Assembly: GCF_000406105.1 (NCBI RefSeq)
Contig: NZ_CM001974.1
Span: forward strand, 4,335,974-4,399,973
Direction of reading: 5' to 3'
Length of the DNA: 64,000 nucleotides
Source of the DNA: Dickeya chrysanthemi NCPPB 402
GTDB taxonomy: Bacteria; Pseudomonadota; Gammaproteobacteria; Enterobacterales; Enterobacteriaceae
The notes under the pieces were generated by a model. That model searched no databases and was not told where the DNA came from. It saw nothing but the letters and a program-made list of their open reading frames with translations. Numbering within the stretch: position 1 is the stretch's first letter; each line of letters starts with the position of its first letter. The position numbers and the translations under genes were made by a program. Below, piece after piece: positions 52,696-63,967 of the stretch.

Positions 52696-53663
52696 GGGTG
52701 TTGATTGTCAAAACGTCGTCGATGGGCGATGTGCTGCACACCTTGCCCGCCCTGACCGACGCCATGCAGGTGATTCACGGCATCCAGTTTGATTGGGTAG
52801 TAGAAGAAGGGTTTGCCCAGATCCCCAGTTGGCATCCGGCGGTTGACCGCGTCATACCGGTGGCTATTCGTCGCTGGCGCAAAAGCTGGTTCAGCCGTGA
52901 AACCCGTGCAGAGCGGGCGGCGTTTAAAAAACAGCTACGGGAAAAACGCTATGATGCGGTTATCGACGCGCAAGGGCTGCTGAAAAGCGCGCTGCTGGTG
53001 ACACGCCTGGCATTAGGCAACAAGCACGGCCTGGACTGGAAAAGCGCCCGCGAACCCTTGGCCAGTTGGTTTTACCAGTATCGCCACCCGATCGCCAGAC
53101 AACAACACGCGGTAGAGCGTATACGGGAGCTGTTCTCCGTCAGCCTGAACTACCGTAAACCGGCGGAACAAGGCGATTATGCGATAGCAGCCCGTTTTTC
53201 GTCGGCACAACCTGCCGACAGTCAGCCGTATCTGGTCTTTCTGCATGCCACCACGCGAGATGAAAAACACTGGCCGGAGGCGCACTGGCGCGAGTTGATC
53301 GCACTGGCTGAACCTCGTGGCCTGCGCATCAAACTCCCCTGGGGCGCAGAACACGAGCACCAGCGAGCGCAGCGGCTGGCAGCCGGTTTTTCTCATGTGG
53401 ATGTGCTACCCAGGCTTACCCTGGAACAGGTCGCGGGTGTGCTGGCCGGCGCTCGCGCCGTGGTCTCGGTGGATACCGGGCTCAGCCACCTTGCCGCCGC
53501 GCTGGACCGCCCCAACATGACGCTCTATGGCCCAACCGATCCGGGGTTGATTGGCGGCTATGGCCAAAATCAGCAGGTCTGCCGCCCGGCAGGTAGCCGC
53601 AATTTGGCCGACCTCCATGCCGCCGATGTGTGGCAGCACTGTGCTTCTCTATTGACTGAATAA
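52692..53663 (+). CDS. waaC: ADP-heptose:LPS heptosyltransferase I WaaC
   Basis: WaaC adds the first heptose to Kdo of the LPS inner core. The 323-residue GT9 protein starts MRVLIVKTSSMGDVLHTLPA with the catalytic Asp. It contains FLHATTRDEKHWPEAHWREL and the donor-site motif VSVDTGLSHLAAALD with LYGPTDP. Its ATG lies within the end of waaF (ATGA overlap). Confidence 0.96.
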   Translation: MRVLIVKTSSMGDVLHTLPALTDAMQVIHGIQFDWVVEEGFAQIPSWHPAVDRVIPVAIRRWRKSWFSRETRAERAAFKKQLREKRYDAVIDAQGLLKSALLVTRLALGNKHGLDWKSAREPLASWFYQYRHPIARQQHAVERIRELFSVSLNYRKPAEQGDYAIAARFSSAQPADSQPYLVFLHATTRDEKHWPEAHWRELIALAEPRGLRIKLPWGAEHEHQRAQRLAAGFSHVDVLPRLTLEQVAGVLAGARAVVSVDTGLSHLAAALDRPNMTLYGPTDPGLIGGYGQNQQVCRPAGSRNLADLHAADVWQHCASLLTE

Positions 53664-53674
53664 GGCGGTTTACT

Positions 53675-54760
53675 GTGACCTCACCGCGCAAGGTTGAACT
53701 CCGGCGAATTCTGATAACCAAGTTCCGCCATCATGGCGACGTATTGTTGACGTCGCCGCTGTTTTCCATTCTGCGCCAGCGTTACCCGGACGCCCAAATC
53801 GACGCACTGGTGTTTGCCGATACGGCGGAAATGCTGTCGTTGCACCCCGCGATTGACCATCTTTATACCGTCGACAAGAAATGGAAAAAACTCGGGGTGT
53901 TCGGTCATCTGGCAAAAGAGTGGGCATTGCTGAAGACGCTGCGGGCACAACGCTATGATGCCATCATTCATCTCACCGAGAGTATGCGCGGTTTATGGAT
54001 AGCGCGTCTCGCGGGTATCCCGCTCGGCGTGACCTTTCGCAACAGCGCACGCGATAAACTGTCATTCTGGAAAAAAACCTTTCAGTATCGCGTACCGCGT
54101 ATCTCACGCCGCCATACCGTTGAATCCCATCTGGATACCCTGCGGGTATTAGGGATCCAGCCGGAGCTGGAAGAGCGCCGGTTACAACTGGTCGCCGGTG
54201 ATGACGCCGATCAGGCGGTAGACCAGAAACTGCGGGCACAGCAATGGCAAGGGCAACCCTTTATCGTGGTACATCCAACATCACGCTGGCTGTTCAAATG
54301 TTGGAAAAGCAGCGCCATGGCCCAAGCCATCAATACCCTGAGCGAACGCGGTTACACCATCGTACTTAGCGCCTCGCCGGCGGAAAGCGAGATGGCGATG
54401 ATTGCCGATATCAAATCGCAACTGACCCGCCCCGTGCTGGATCTGGCCGGTCAGTTGACGCTGAAACAACTGTCGAGCCTGATCGGTAAAGCACAACTGT
54501 TGCTGGGGGTAGATTCGGTGCCGATGCATATCGCCTCTGCGATGCAAACGCCCGTGGTGGCGTTGTTCGGCCCTAGCGGAGAGACCGAATGGTCGCCGTG
54601 GATGACCGTCAACCGGGTTATCGTCTCTGACCGTCACCCCTGCCGACCCTGTGGTAAAGACGGTTGCGGCGGCAGTAAAATCAGCGACTGCCTGCAGCAA
54701 ATCAGCGTCCAGCAGGTATTACTGGCTGTCGACTCCGCTCTGCTGGAGGCGCAGGGATGA
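53675..54760 (+). CDS. waaQ: LPS core heptosyltransferase III WaaQ
   Basis: A 361-residue GT9 enzyme of the WaaQ type, which adds the side-branch heptose (HepIII) to HepII. Motifs are RILITKFRHHGDVLLTSPLF, VVHPTSRWLFKCW (typical of WaaQ), LLGVDSVPMHIASAM and ALFGPSGETEWSPW. A cysteine-rich segment, HPCRPCGKDGCGG, lies near the C-terminus. The start is GTG at 53675, 11 bp after waaC. It overlaps the next gene by 4 bp. Confidence 0.92.
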   Translation: MTSPRKVELRRILITKFRHHGDVLLTSPLFSILRQRYPDAQIDALVFADTAEMLSLHPAIDHLYTVDKKWKKLGVFGHLAKEWALLKTLRAQRYDAIIHLTESMRGLWIARLAGIPLGVTFRNSARDKLSFWKKTFQYRVPRISRRHTVESHLDTLRVLGIQPELEERRLQLVAGDDADQAVDQKLRAQQWQGQPFIVVHPTSRWLFKCWKSSAMAQAINTLSERGYTIVLSASPAESEMAMIADIKSQLTRPVLDLAGQLTLKQLSSLIGKAQLLLGVDSVPMHIASAMQTPVVALFGPSGETEWSPWMTVNRVIVSDRHPCRPCGKDGCGGSKISDCLQQISVQQVLLAVDSALLEAQG

Positions 54761-55875
54761 AACTGGCGATCGTGCGGCAAAAATACCGTCCTGACGGTGG
54801 CGCGGAGCGCTTCGTGTCCAGGGCGCTGGATGCGCTCAGCAATCACCGTTCGCTGGATGTCAGCGTCATCACCCGTAGCTGGGAAGGCGCTGAGCAGGCC
54901 GACCGCAATGTTATTATCTGTAATCCTCGCATTACCGGCCGTATCCAGCGTGAAAGCGCTTTTGCTCAGGCCGCTCAACAACACTTCGCCGGTTTCGACC
55001 TGGTGCAAAGCCACGAACGAATCCCAGGCTGCCATATTTATCGCGCCGGCGATGGGGTTCATCAGGCTTGGCTGACCCAACGCTCACGGATTCTCAACCC
55101 GTTGCAACGGCGGCTGTTATGGTGGTCCGGTTTTCATCGTTACGTCATGGCTCAGGAACAGGCGATGTACCGGCATCCCTCGCTGAAAGCCGTTATCTGC
55201 AACTCGCAAATGGTCGCTGATGAAATTCGCCACTACTTCGGCGTACCCGCCGATAAAATTCATCTGATTTATAACGGGGTCAATACCAGTACATTTACCC
55301 CCGACCTGCGTGCGGCGCATCGTTACGCCCTACGTCAGCAACTGGGGCTGGCAAATGATACGCCAGTCATGCTGTTCGTCGGTTCCGGCTTCGAGCGTAA
55401 AGGGTTAGCAGGCGCTATCCACGCCATCAGCGGCGTTCCCCAACATCCGCACCTGATCGTGGTGGGGAAAGATAAACACAGCCGTCGTTACCAGCGGTTG
55501 GCCCGGCGGCTTGGCGTCGCCGACCGGGTGCATTTCGTCGGTATGCAGCCGGACACCCGCCCTTATTATGGCGCAGCGGACATGCTGTTGCTGCCAACAC
55601 TGTATGATCCGTTCCCCAACGTGGTGCTGGAAGCCATGGCCAGCGGGCTGGGTGTGATTACCTCGCAGCAGTGCGGCGGCAAAGAGTTTATCCAGTCAGG
55701 AGTGAACGGGTTTGTCTGCGATGCGTTGGACTACGATGGGTTGCGTCAGTCGGTCAGGCAGGCCTGCGAAACGGGATTCGCCGGATTTGGCGAGCAGGCC
55801 AGGGCAAAAGTAGAACGCTACGACCTGCGCTTTTTGAGTGACAACATGCTCAGTCTCTATGAGCAGTTGATTTAA
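54757..55875 (+). CDS. wabG: LPS core glycosyltransferase, GT4, WabG/WaaG-like
   Basis: A 372-residue GT4 enzyme. The start MKLAIVRQKYRPDGGAERFV and QSHERIPGCHIYRAGDGVH, with HRYVMAQEQAMY, resemble WabG of Klebsiella and Serratia, which transfers galacturonic acid to HepII, more than E. coli WaaG, a glucosyltransferase. The C-terminal donor site is in LLLPTLYDPFPNVVLEAMAS. The sugar transferred is inferred from resemblance and could be either. Last gene of the hldD operon. Confidence 0.78.
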   Translation: MKLAIVRQKYRPDGGAERFVSRALDALSNHRSLDVSVITRSWEGAEQADRNVIICNPRITGRIQRESAFAQAAQQHFAGFDLVQSHERIPGCHIYRAGDGVHQAWLTQRSRILNPLQRRLLWWSGFHRYVMAQEQAMYRHPSLKAVICNSQMVADEIRHYFGVPADKIHLIYNGVNTSTFTPDLRAAHRYALRQQLGLANDTPVMLFVGSGFERKGLAGAIHAISGVPQHPHLIVVGKDKHSRRYQRLARRLGVADRVHFVGMQPDTRPYYGAADMLLLPTLYDPFPNVVLEAMASGLGVITSQQCGGKEFIQSGVNGFVCDALDYDGLRQSVRQACETGFAGFGEQARAKVERYDLRFLSDNMLSLYEQLI

Positions 55876-55912
55876 CGCGATGATTTGATTGCCCCGCTGT
55901 GCATTGTTAAAG

Positions 55913-55945
55913 CCGGGTTATGGGCGGACGCGGCTCATAACCCGG
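55913..55945. terminator. Hairpin between convergent LPS operons
   Basis: A perfect 10-bp stem CCGGGTTATG / CATAACCCGG with a 13-nt loop lies between the ends of the wabG-like gene and waaL. No long T-tract is seen, but its place between convergent genes fits a bidirectional terminator. Confidence 0.6.
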
Positions 55946-55954
55946 TTGCCGGAG

Positions 55955-57163
55955 CTAGATAAAGCGCTGACGATCGTAACGATATTGGCTGAGCCACAAC
56001 GCAAAACAGAGCATACTCAGGTTGGCATGCTCGTGATGGAATGTGGTATTAACCAACCCGACCACCAGCGTCACCACCAGTGCGGAACACGCCGCCCCCC
56101 ACGATAACCAGGAAACCGGCAACGCATGTTTCTTAGGTAAATAGCGTATCAGCGTCACACCCATCGCGCCAAACAGGCCAAACACCCAGAATGCTCCCCA
56201 AATGCCATTTTCCGTTAGCACGTTGATAAATATATTATGGGCGTGAGAAACGTGTGTGAATAACGGCTTGTCTTGCCATTTATTGATATCGATTTTCTCG
56301 AAATTCTCTTTACCGACACCGAATAGCGGATGTTGTTTCACAACATCAAAAGCTGATAGCCAAATAGTGTCGCGGTAGCTCAGCACATTATTATCTGAAG
56401 CATTTTGCTCCTGCTTTACCACCACCCGTGCATTACTGAGAACAGCGACCGCAATTAACCCGGCGATAAAAAATGCCGGCAGCAGCAGGAATTTTTTGCT
56501 TTTTCTGGCAAAGCCGACGCCCAGAATCAGCATCACCACCAAAATCGCACCGAAGGTCGCGCGGCTCTCGCCAAACGCGACATAAACCAGAGACAACGCC
56601 AGCATGGCAATCCACATCAACCGGCTAGCGACACTCAAAAGCCACCAGTAGCTGAAGAGAACCGCGAGCGCCATCCCGCAAATAATCGCATTGTAGATGG
56701 CGGCGTGATTCACATGCCCCACCGAGTTGAGCGTCCAGTACGTCTCTCTGCCGAGGTAAAAGTGCTCCCACGCGCCATAAACCAGGCCGACAAACGTCCC
56801 AAACGTAGCCCAAAACACCAGGCCGATTTTCTGCTTTTCACTGAAACCGGCGCGATAGACAACCCAGCCGAACAAGGTATAACGAGCCACATCCGTCAGT
56901 GCACTTAAATCGGTGTGATAGGCGGAAAACGGCAACCCGACTAAAAACGAAAGCATGTAAAGGGCGAAAAACAGATCCCATCCTGACCACTGACGCGCTT
57001 TTTTATTCATGACTGCCTGAACGATCACACACAGCAACAACAGCGCCATAGCGATATTCTTGGGTGCTTCAACCAGAGGATTAACGAAAATAGCCAGCGC
57101 ACTAAAAAAATACAGGCCATGATTATCGGTATGTCTGGTACTAAACGATAATTGCGTTGTCAT
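55955..57163 (-). CDS. waaL: O-antigen ligase WaaL-like
   Basis: A 402-residue polytopic membrane protein of the O-antigen ligase (Wzy_C) superfamily, which would join lipid-linked O-antigen to the lipid A core in the periplasmic leaflet. About 11-12 hydrophobic spans surround a large periplasmic loop with GESRATFGAIL (about 198) and the HAHN motif (307-310; SHAHNIFINVLTENGIWG), whose first His is essential in known ligases. Its start overlaps the upstream GT9 stop by one base. Confidence 0.85.
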   Translation of the reverse strand: MTTQLSFSTRHTDNHGLYFFSALAIFVNPLVEAPKNIAMALLLLCVIVQAVMNKKARQWSGWDLFFALYMLSFLVGLPFSAYHTDLSALTDVARYTLFGWVVYRAGFSEKQKIGLVFWATFGTFVGLVYGAWEHFYLGRETYWTLNSVGHVNHAAIYNAIICGMALAVLFSYWWLLSVASRLMWIAMLALSLVYVAFGESRATFGAILVVMLILGVGFARKSKKFLLLPAFFIAGLIAVAVLSNARVVVKQEQNASDNNVLSYRDTIWLSAFDVVKQHPLFGVGKENFEKIDINKWQDKPLFTHVSHAHNIFINVLTENGIWGAFWVFGLFGAMGVTLIRYLPKKHALPVSWLSWGAACSALVVTLVVGLVNTTFHHEHANLSMLCFALWLSQYRYDRQRFI

Positions 57164-58269
57164 TAAATCTTTCTCAACAAATGGATAAAAGCCGACTGAA
57201 TTTCAGGAAGGGTAATGTGCTGCATACACGCTGACTGCCCATCACAAAACTGCAGGCAGCGAGTCTCAGTCCGATTGCACCGTTCAAGCCAGGCAAGTTC
57301 GCGCCCAAACAAAGTGTGCTGATCACGACAGGAGATCGGGTGAAAACCGATATTGATAATCGGATTATTTTGCCAGAAACGGCCGGGACCAAACGCGACG
57401 GGGTTACCGGGACCATACAGCGTCATCGTCGGGGTATTTACCCATTTCGCCAAATGCGCCACGCCGGTATCAGCGCAGATTAGCGCTTTCGCCCCCGCCA
57501 ACAGCGTCAGCAATTGGGATAACGACAACTCACCGGCAAAACTGCGATAACGCCGTTGCGGATCGATCGCATCAACGATATGGCGTTCGTTGCCGCCGCC
57601 GCTCCAGACCGGAGTATAACCCTGTGTCGTCAACCAGTCTGCCAGCGCCAGCCACTGCTCCGGCGGCCAGAAACGCACCGGGTTGCTGGCGCCGACATGC
57701 AGCACGACAACAGGCGACGTCGGCGGCGTGAAATCGCAGGCCGGCGCCGACCAACGCAAAGGCTCAGGCAACTCGCCGTGCGTTAACGTCGCCATGGCAT
57801 CGCCCCACGCCATCGGTTCAGCGGGATAGTCATGATATTCATTGACCGGCCAGCTTTTGGCGTTATGCAACGCGGGGCAATGCGCAATAATCCAACGGCT
57901 GCCTGCAGCCAGCGCCAGCCAGCTGTAGCGATTGTCGCCTGGAATCAGCGCCAGATCATAAGGCCCGCTGCTCACGATAGCCGAGACCGACGCCGCCGAC
58001 GACGGCTGATAAGGCATCGGCACTACGCCATACGGATTGAGGCGATAGACCTCGACAAACGCCGGCTTGCACAGCAGCACAATCTCTGCACGTGGATAAT
58101 TGCGACGCAGTTTAGCCAGCAACGGCGTCAACATTACGGTATCGCCCAACAACAGATTGTGGGCGACCAGAATACGGTTGACCTCCGCCGGCGCACGGCG
58201 CCAGGGCTTTTTCAGCAACTGCAACAAGCCGCGGGGGAAAATCTTCAACCGGGCAGCAAATTTGCTCAT
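57163..58269 (-). CDS. GT9 heptosyltransferase-like glycosyltransferase
   Basis: A 368-residue GT9 protein with LLLGDTVMLTPLLAKLRRNY at the N-terminus, VVVLHVGASNPVRFWPPEQW and the donor-site motif ICADTGVAHLAKWV followed by LYGPGNP. It is a heptosyltransferase-like enzyme distinct from waaF, waaC and waaQ in the same locus, and has a cysteine-rich tail (RCLQFCDGQSAC). It probably acts on the outer core. It lies between a GT4 and waaL, overlapping both by a few bases. Its acceptor is unknown. Confidence 0.83.
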   Translation of the reverse strand: MSKFAARLKIFPRGLLQLLKKPWRRAPAEVNRILVAHNLLLGDTVMLTPLLAKLRRNYPRAEIVLLCKPAFVEVYRLNPYGVVPMPYQPSSAASVSAIVSSGPYDLALIPGDNRYSWLALAAGSRWIIAHCPALHNAKSWPVNEYHDYPAEPMAWGDAMATLTHGELPEPLRWSAPACDFTPPTSPVVVLHVGASNPVRFWPPEQWLALADWLTTQGYTPVWSGGGNERHIVDAIDPQRRYRSFAGELSLSQLLTLLAGAKALICADTGVAHLAKWVNTPTMTLYGPGNPVAFGPGRFWQNNPIINIGFHPISCRDQHTLFGRELAWLERCNRTETRCLQFCDGQSACMQHITLPEIQSAFIHLLRKI

Positions 58270-59390
58270 GAACGGGTAGACCGCAGGCTGTTGCGGAAAA
58301 TCGTCGTCATTTTATCAAGCATGATATCCGCGCCGAACTGTTCAGAGGCCCGCTTCAGCGCCGCCTCGCTAAACCGGGCGCGCAATACATCATCACCCAT
58401 CAGTTGCCGCAGTTTTTGCTCAAGCAAAGCAGTGTTTTTCGGCGCTATCAGATAACCGGTCTGTTCATTGACCACCGCCTCGTCAATGGCGCCGACATTG
58501 GTCGACACGACCGGCAAGCCGCAAGCCATCGCCTGCATGATGCTTTGCGGTACGCCTTCATTGCCATAAGACGGCAGAACAAACAGATCCATACTGTTCA
58601 GGCAGTCCGGAACGTCGTCACGGTTGCCCAGAAAAATCACGCCATCCGCCAGCCCCGTCGCCGCGACCTGTTGTTCCAGTGCCTGACGCTGCGGCCCATC
58701 GCCGACCATCAGCAACTGCCAGTCGGGAAAATCCTTCGTCAATGTCTGCCAGGCTTCCAGCAGGTAGGTATGCCCTTTCCAGGAACGCATGGTCGCCAGA
58801 ATCCCCAGCGTCGGTCGGCTCGGAATACCGATGGTTTGTCGGGCCGTCTGCCGCGCAGACTGACGATAAAAACTCAAGTCGATGCCGGTCGGCACCGAGG
58901 TCATGTGCGACAACGGGTAACGGTTATCCCGGTGCAGTTGCTGACGCAGCCGTTCACCGGTGGTGGCGATGTGACGGGTAGCAGTCATATATAGCCAGCG
59001 GGTGGTCAACGATCGGTTAATATCGGTGGAAACATGGCGGGTACGCACCATCTGCGGTACACGTTTTCCCAACATCACGCCGGCGACCGCCACCAGCCAG
59101 GCATCGGTGGAACTGTGCGTATTGACGACATCGAACGCGCAACCGTGCTGACGCAACCACCCCATCAACGCCATCAGCGACGACAACCGTTTTTTCTCAA
59201 TCGGCAGCCCCACAACGGCAATGCCGCGCGCCTGTGCTTCACGATAAATAGTCGAGTGAGGACAACACAGAATAGTGACCTTGTGGCCACGCTTCATCAT
59301 TCCCTGAGATTCCGTAAGAATACGAATTTCCTGCCCGCCCCAACCACAAGAGGACTCGGTATGTAATATATTTAAAGATGTGTCTAACAT
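58266..59390 (-). CDS. GT4 glycosyltransferase of the LPS locus
   Basis: A 374-residue GT4 (GT-B fold) enzyme. LHTESSCGWGGQEIRILTES is the N-terminal acceptor-domain start, with TLGILATMRSWKGHTYLLEA and the donor-site EGVPQSIMQAMACGLPVVST. It is the first gene of the leftward operon GT4-GT9-waaL, with a 4-bp overlap to the GT9 gene. It probably adds an outer-core sugar; donor and linkage cannot be read from sequence. Confidence 0.83.
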   Translation of the reverse strand: MLDTSLNILHTESSCGWGGQEIRILTESQGMMKRGHKVTILCCPHSTIYREAQARGIAVVGLPIEKKRLSSLMALMGWLRQHGCAFDVVNTHSSTDAWLVAVAGVMLGKRVPQMVRTRHVSTDINRSLTTRWLYMTATRHIATTGERLRQQLHRDNRYPLSHMTSVPTGIDLSFYRQSARQTARQTIGIPSRPTLGILATMRSWKGHTYLLEAWQTLTKDFPDWQLLMVGDGPQRQALEQQVAATGLADGVIFLGNRDDVPDCLNSMDLFVLPSYGNEGVPQSIMQAMACGLPVVSTNVGAIDEAVVNEQTGYLIAPKNTALLEQKLRQLMGDDVLRARFSEAALKRASEQFGADIMLDKMTTIFRNSLRSTRS

Positions 59391-59479
59391 CTTTTATACC
59401 TATATCAGATAAGCCTTAAATCATAAACCGCCTATAATACATGAAGGATGACGAAGAATCCTGTACAAAATGCATTCTT

Positions 59480-59748
59480 TATATACCCTAAATAATCCGA
59501 GTTGCAGGACAAAACGCGTTGCGTTTTAAACAACGCAACGCGTTGGCCCGTCAGGACAAGGCTCATTGAGCCTTATCACGCGGCAAGAGAGTGACAAATT
59601 CGTTGGGAACGAATTTGATCAGCCAACGGCTGGCCTCCGTTGAGAGACAGGATGTCTCTTATTTCATCCCGATAAGCTGACTCAGGCCAGTGATTCGGGT
59701 GAAAGCTCGCAGCCAACACGCCTGCAACTTGAAATATGGCGGATATAT
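59480..59748. repeat. Composite multi-hairpin repeat element (about 269 bp)
   Basis: Terminal inverted repeats are TATACCCTAAATAATCCGAG plus TTGCAGG on the left (59482-59508) and the imperfect complement on the right (59721-59747), identical over the inner 9 bp. Inside are four perfect hairpins: 13-bp stem (59513-59544), 7-bp (59558-59574), 10-bp (59595-59617) and 7-bp (59643-59659). The ends resemble a dispersed palindromic repeat that I recall from Pectobacterium and Dickeya genomes. It has no coding capacity. It lies between the divergent GT4 operon and waaA. Confidence 0.8.
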
Positions 59749-60033
59749 CAATGAATAAATATATTTTCTAAAAATAAGAACGAAGAAAAATATATATTTC
59801 ACTCACTCTTTAATATTAATTAACGCCTCATTCATTCTGCCTACCGGCCCACGGTTGATGAATAATCGGCTTTATCATCAGGCATTAATACAACGCGCAA
59901 CCCTACGAATTTCAGCGCTAATTCCCTGTTTCTCTGGCAGAAATAAGCGTACCGGCCATACCCGGTTAAAATGATAGATTTAGCCGCTATAAATATATAG
60001 AATTCGCTATCGCCGACTCTAATACCGATGATT
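59749..60033. promoter_or_regulatory. waaA upstream region
   Basis: An A/T-rich non-coding stretch following the repeat element, presumably holding the waaA promoter. No ops (GGCGGTAGC) element for RfaH and no JUMPstart sequence was found here on either strand. Confidence 0.5.
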
Positions 60034-61310
60034 ATGTTACAAACGCTGTATACCTTTCTGTTTTACATGATCCAGCCGCTTATCTGGCTGCGTCTATGGC
60101 TCCGGGGTCGAAAAATCCCCGCTTACCGCAAACGCTGGGGAGAGCGCTACGGCTTCTACCGGAATCAGGTAAAACCCGAAGGCATACTGCTGCATTCCGT
60201 CTCTGTCGGAGAGACGCTGGCCGCAGTGCCGCTGGTTCGCGCCCTGCGTCATCGTTATCCGTCTTTACCCATTACCGTCACCACCATGACGCCGACAGGT
60301 TCCGAGCGAGCTTTATCCGCATTCGGCAAAGACGTTTACCATGTCTATCTGCCCTACGATCTGCCCGGTGCCATGATGCGCTTTCTCGATCATGTCCAAC
60401 CGCGTTTGGTGATCATCATGGAAACCGAGTTATGGCCGAACCTGATTACCGCTTTGCATCAACGCAACATCCCGCTCATCATCGCCAATGCGCGTTTGTC
60501 CGAGCGCTCGGCTAACGGCTACCACAAACTCGGCCGCTTTATGCGCACGTTGCTGCGCCGCATCACCCTCATCGCGGTACAAAATGAGGAAGACGGCGAG
60601 CGCTTTATCAATCTGGGGCTGAAACGTTCGCAGTTGAATGTGACCGGCAGCCTGAAATTCGATATCTCCGTCACGCCGGAGCTGGCTGCCCGCGCCGTCA
60701 CGCTACGTCGTCAGTGGGCACCGCAGCGACCGGTGTGGATCGCCGCCAGTACTCACGACGGCGAAGAAAAGATCATCGTCGACGCCCATACCGCATTACT
60801 GAAAACCTTTCCGACCCTGCTGCTGATTCTGGTGCCGCGCCACCCTGACCGCTTTGACGACGCCAAAGCCATTGTGCGCAAAGCCGGGCTGGAATACACC
60901 CTGCGCAGCGCAGGTACGGTTCCTCCCGCCTCATCGCATGTGGTGATTGGCGATACCATGGGTGAACTGATGCTGCTGTACGGCATCGCCGATCTGGCGT
61001 TTGTCGGCGGCAGCCTGATTGAACGGGGCGGACATAATCCGCTGGAGCCGGCCGCGCACGCCATACCGGTGTTGATGGGACCGCATACCTTCAACTTCAA
61101 GGATATCTGCGCCCGATTACAGGAATCCGACGGGTTGATCACCGTGCGGGATACCGCCTCACTGGTGGGACAGATCACCACACTCTTGTCGGACGATGAT
61201 TATCGCCGTTATCACGGCCATCACGCCGTGGACGTACTGCATAAAAACCAGGGTGCGCTGCAAAGCCTGCTGACCTTGCTGGAGCCCTATCTGCCGCCAC
61301 GGAGCCAGTA

Positions 61311-61311
<1 letters not shown>
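60034..61311 (+). CDS. waaA: 3-deoxy-D-manno-octulosonic acid transferase WaaA (KdtA)
   Basis: WaaA adds two Kdo residues to lipid IVA at the inner membrane. The 425-residue length from the ATG at 60034 ([16 protein letters not shown]) equals E. coli; an ATG two codons earlier is also possible. An N-terminal membrane anchor is followed by the catalytic Glu region [27 protein letters not shown] and the CMP-Kdo site [17 protein letters not shown]. It overlaps waaE by one base. Confidence 0.96.
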
Positions 61312-62571
<1,260 letters not shown>

Positions 62572-62618
62572 AGACAGCGCTCGCATTGTTCCAGCGTTGA
62601 AACCTTGGGTGAAGGTCG

Positions 62619-63428
62619 CTAACGCTGGCAGCGCTTGCAGAAGAAGGTACTGCGCTGCCCCTGCCTGATGCTGTCGATCAGCGTGCCGCAGTGGTGACAA
62701 GGCTGGCCGCCGCGGCCATAGACCTGCAACTCCTGCGCGAAATAACCCGGTTTTCCATCAGACTGCAGGAAATCCCGTAACGTGGTGCCGCCCTGCTCAA
62801 TGGAACGCTGTAATACCTGTTTGATGGAATGCACCAACTGGTCCGCTTCCGCTTGCGACAGTGAACCGGCCAATCGTTCCGGCAGAATACCGGCATTAAA
62901 CAATGACTCGCTGGCATAAATATTACCGACGCCCACCACCAGCTTGTTATCCATAATCCACAACTTGACCGGCGTCTTACGGCCGCGAGATTGCTTAAAC
63001 AGATAATCACCGGAAAAATCGTCGCTCAGCGGCTCCGGCCCCAGATGTGCCAGCACTGAACTGGTCGCCGGGTCATCACACCATAACCAGGCACCGAAAC
63101 GACGCGGATCGGTATAGCGCAGCACTTTACCGCTATCCATGATCAAATCGACATGGTCATGTTTCTCCGGTTCACAGTATTCCGGCAATACCCGCAGACT
63201 ACCGGACATCCCCAGATGGACGATTATCCAGCCGGTCGGCAGCTCAATCAGCAGGTATTTGGCGCGCCGTTGCACACTCAGCACCGGCATATCGCTGAGC
63301 GACAGAATTTCAGGGGAGACAGGCCAGCGAAGACGCGCATTGCGTACCTCAGCATACAAAATGGTATGACCGACCAGCCAGGGTGAAATACCGCGGCGAC
63401 TGGTTTCTACTTCCGGTAATTCGGGCAT
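62619..63428 (-). CDS. mutM: Formamidopyrimidine-DNA glycosylase MutM (Fpg)
   Basis: MutM excises 8-oxoguanine and other oxidised purines from DNA. The 269-residue protein has the N-terminal catalytic [12 protein letters not shown] (after Met removal Pro is the nucleophile, with Glu next). The helix-two-turn-helix region is [13 protein letters not shown], and a C-terminal zinc finger of the form C-x2-C-x16-C-x2-C ends the protein. It is convergent with coaD and lies downstream of rpmBG, as in E. coli. Confidence 0.97.
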   Translation of the reverse strand: MPELPEVETSRRGISPWLVGHTILYAEVRNARLRWPVSPEILSLSDMPVLSVQRRAKYLLIELPTGWIIVHLGMSGSLRVLPEYCEPEKHDHVDLIMDSGKVLRYTDPRRFGAWLWCDDPATSSVLAHLGPEPLSDDFSGDYLFKQSRGRKTPVKLWIMDNKLVVGVGNIYASESLFNAGILPERLAGSLSQAEADQLVHSIKQVLQRSIEQGGTTLRDFLQSDGKPGYFAQELQVYGRGGQPCHHCGTLIDSIRQGQRSTFFCKRCQR

Positions 63429-63486
63429 ACATCCTCCTGAGCGCTATCTTGCTGAAGTCACGGGTAACCTGAGTTTTATTGAAGCG

Positions 63487-63516
63487 ATAAAAAAACCCGG
63501 CCGAAGCCGGGTTTTT
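63487..63516 (-). terminator. Intrinsic terminator of rpmBG
   Basis: The hairpin AAAAACCCGGC / GCCGGGTTTTT with loop CGAA (63491-63516) ends in a run of T on the minus strand and of A/T on both sides. It follows the rpmG stop by 14 bp, so mutM would depend on read-through or its own promoter. Confidence 0.88.
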
Positions 63517-63530
63517 CAGATCCACTAAAA

Positions 63531-63701
<171 letters not shown>

Positions 63702-63709
63702 TCAGTTCC

Positions 63710-63967
<258 letters not shown>

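Noticed and set aside
50393..60033. ops/JUMPstart element for RfaH in the LPS locus
   Set aside because: Searched by eye in the upstream regions of hldD, the leftward GT operon and waaA; no GGCGGTAGC on either strand was found.
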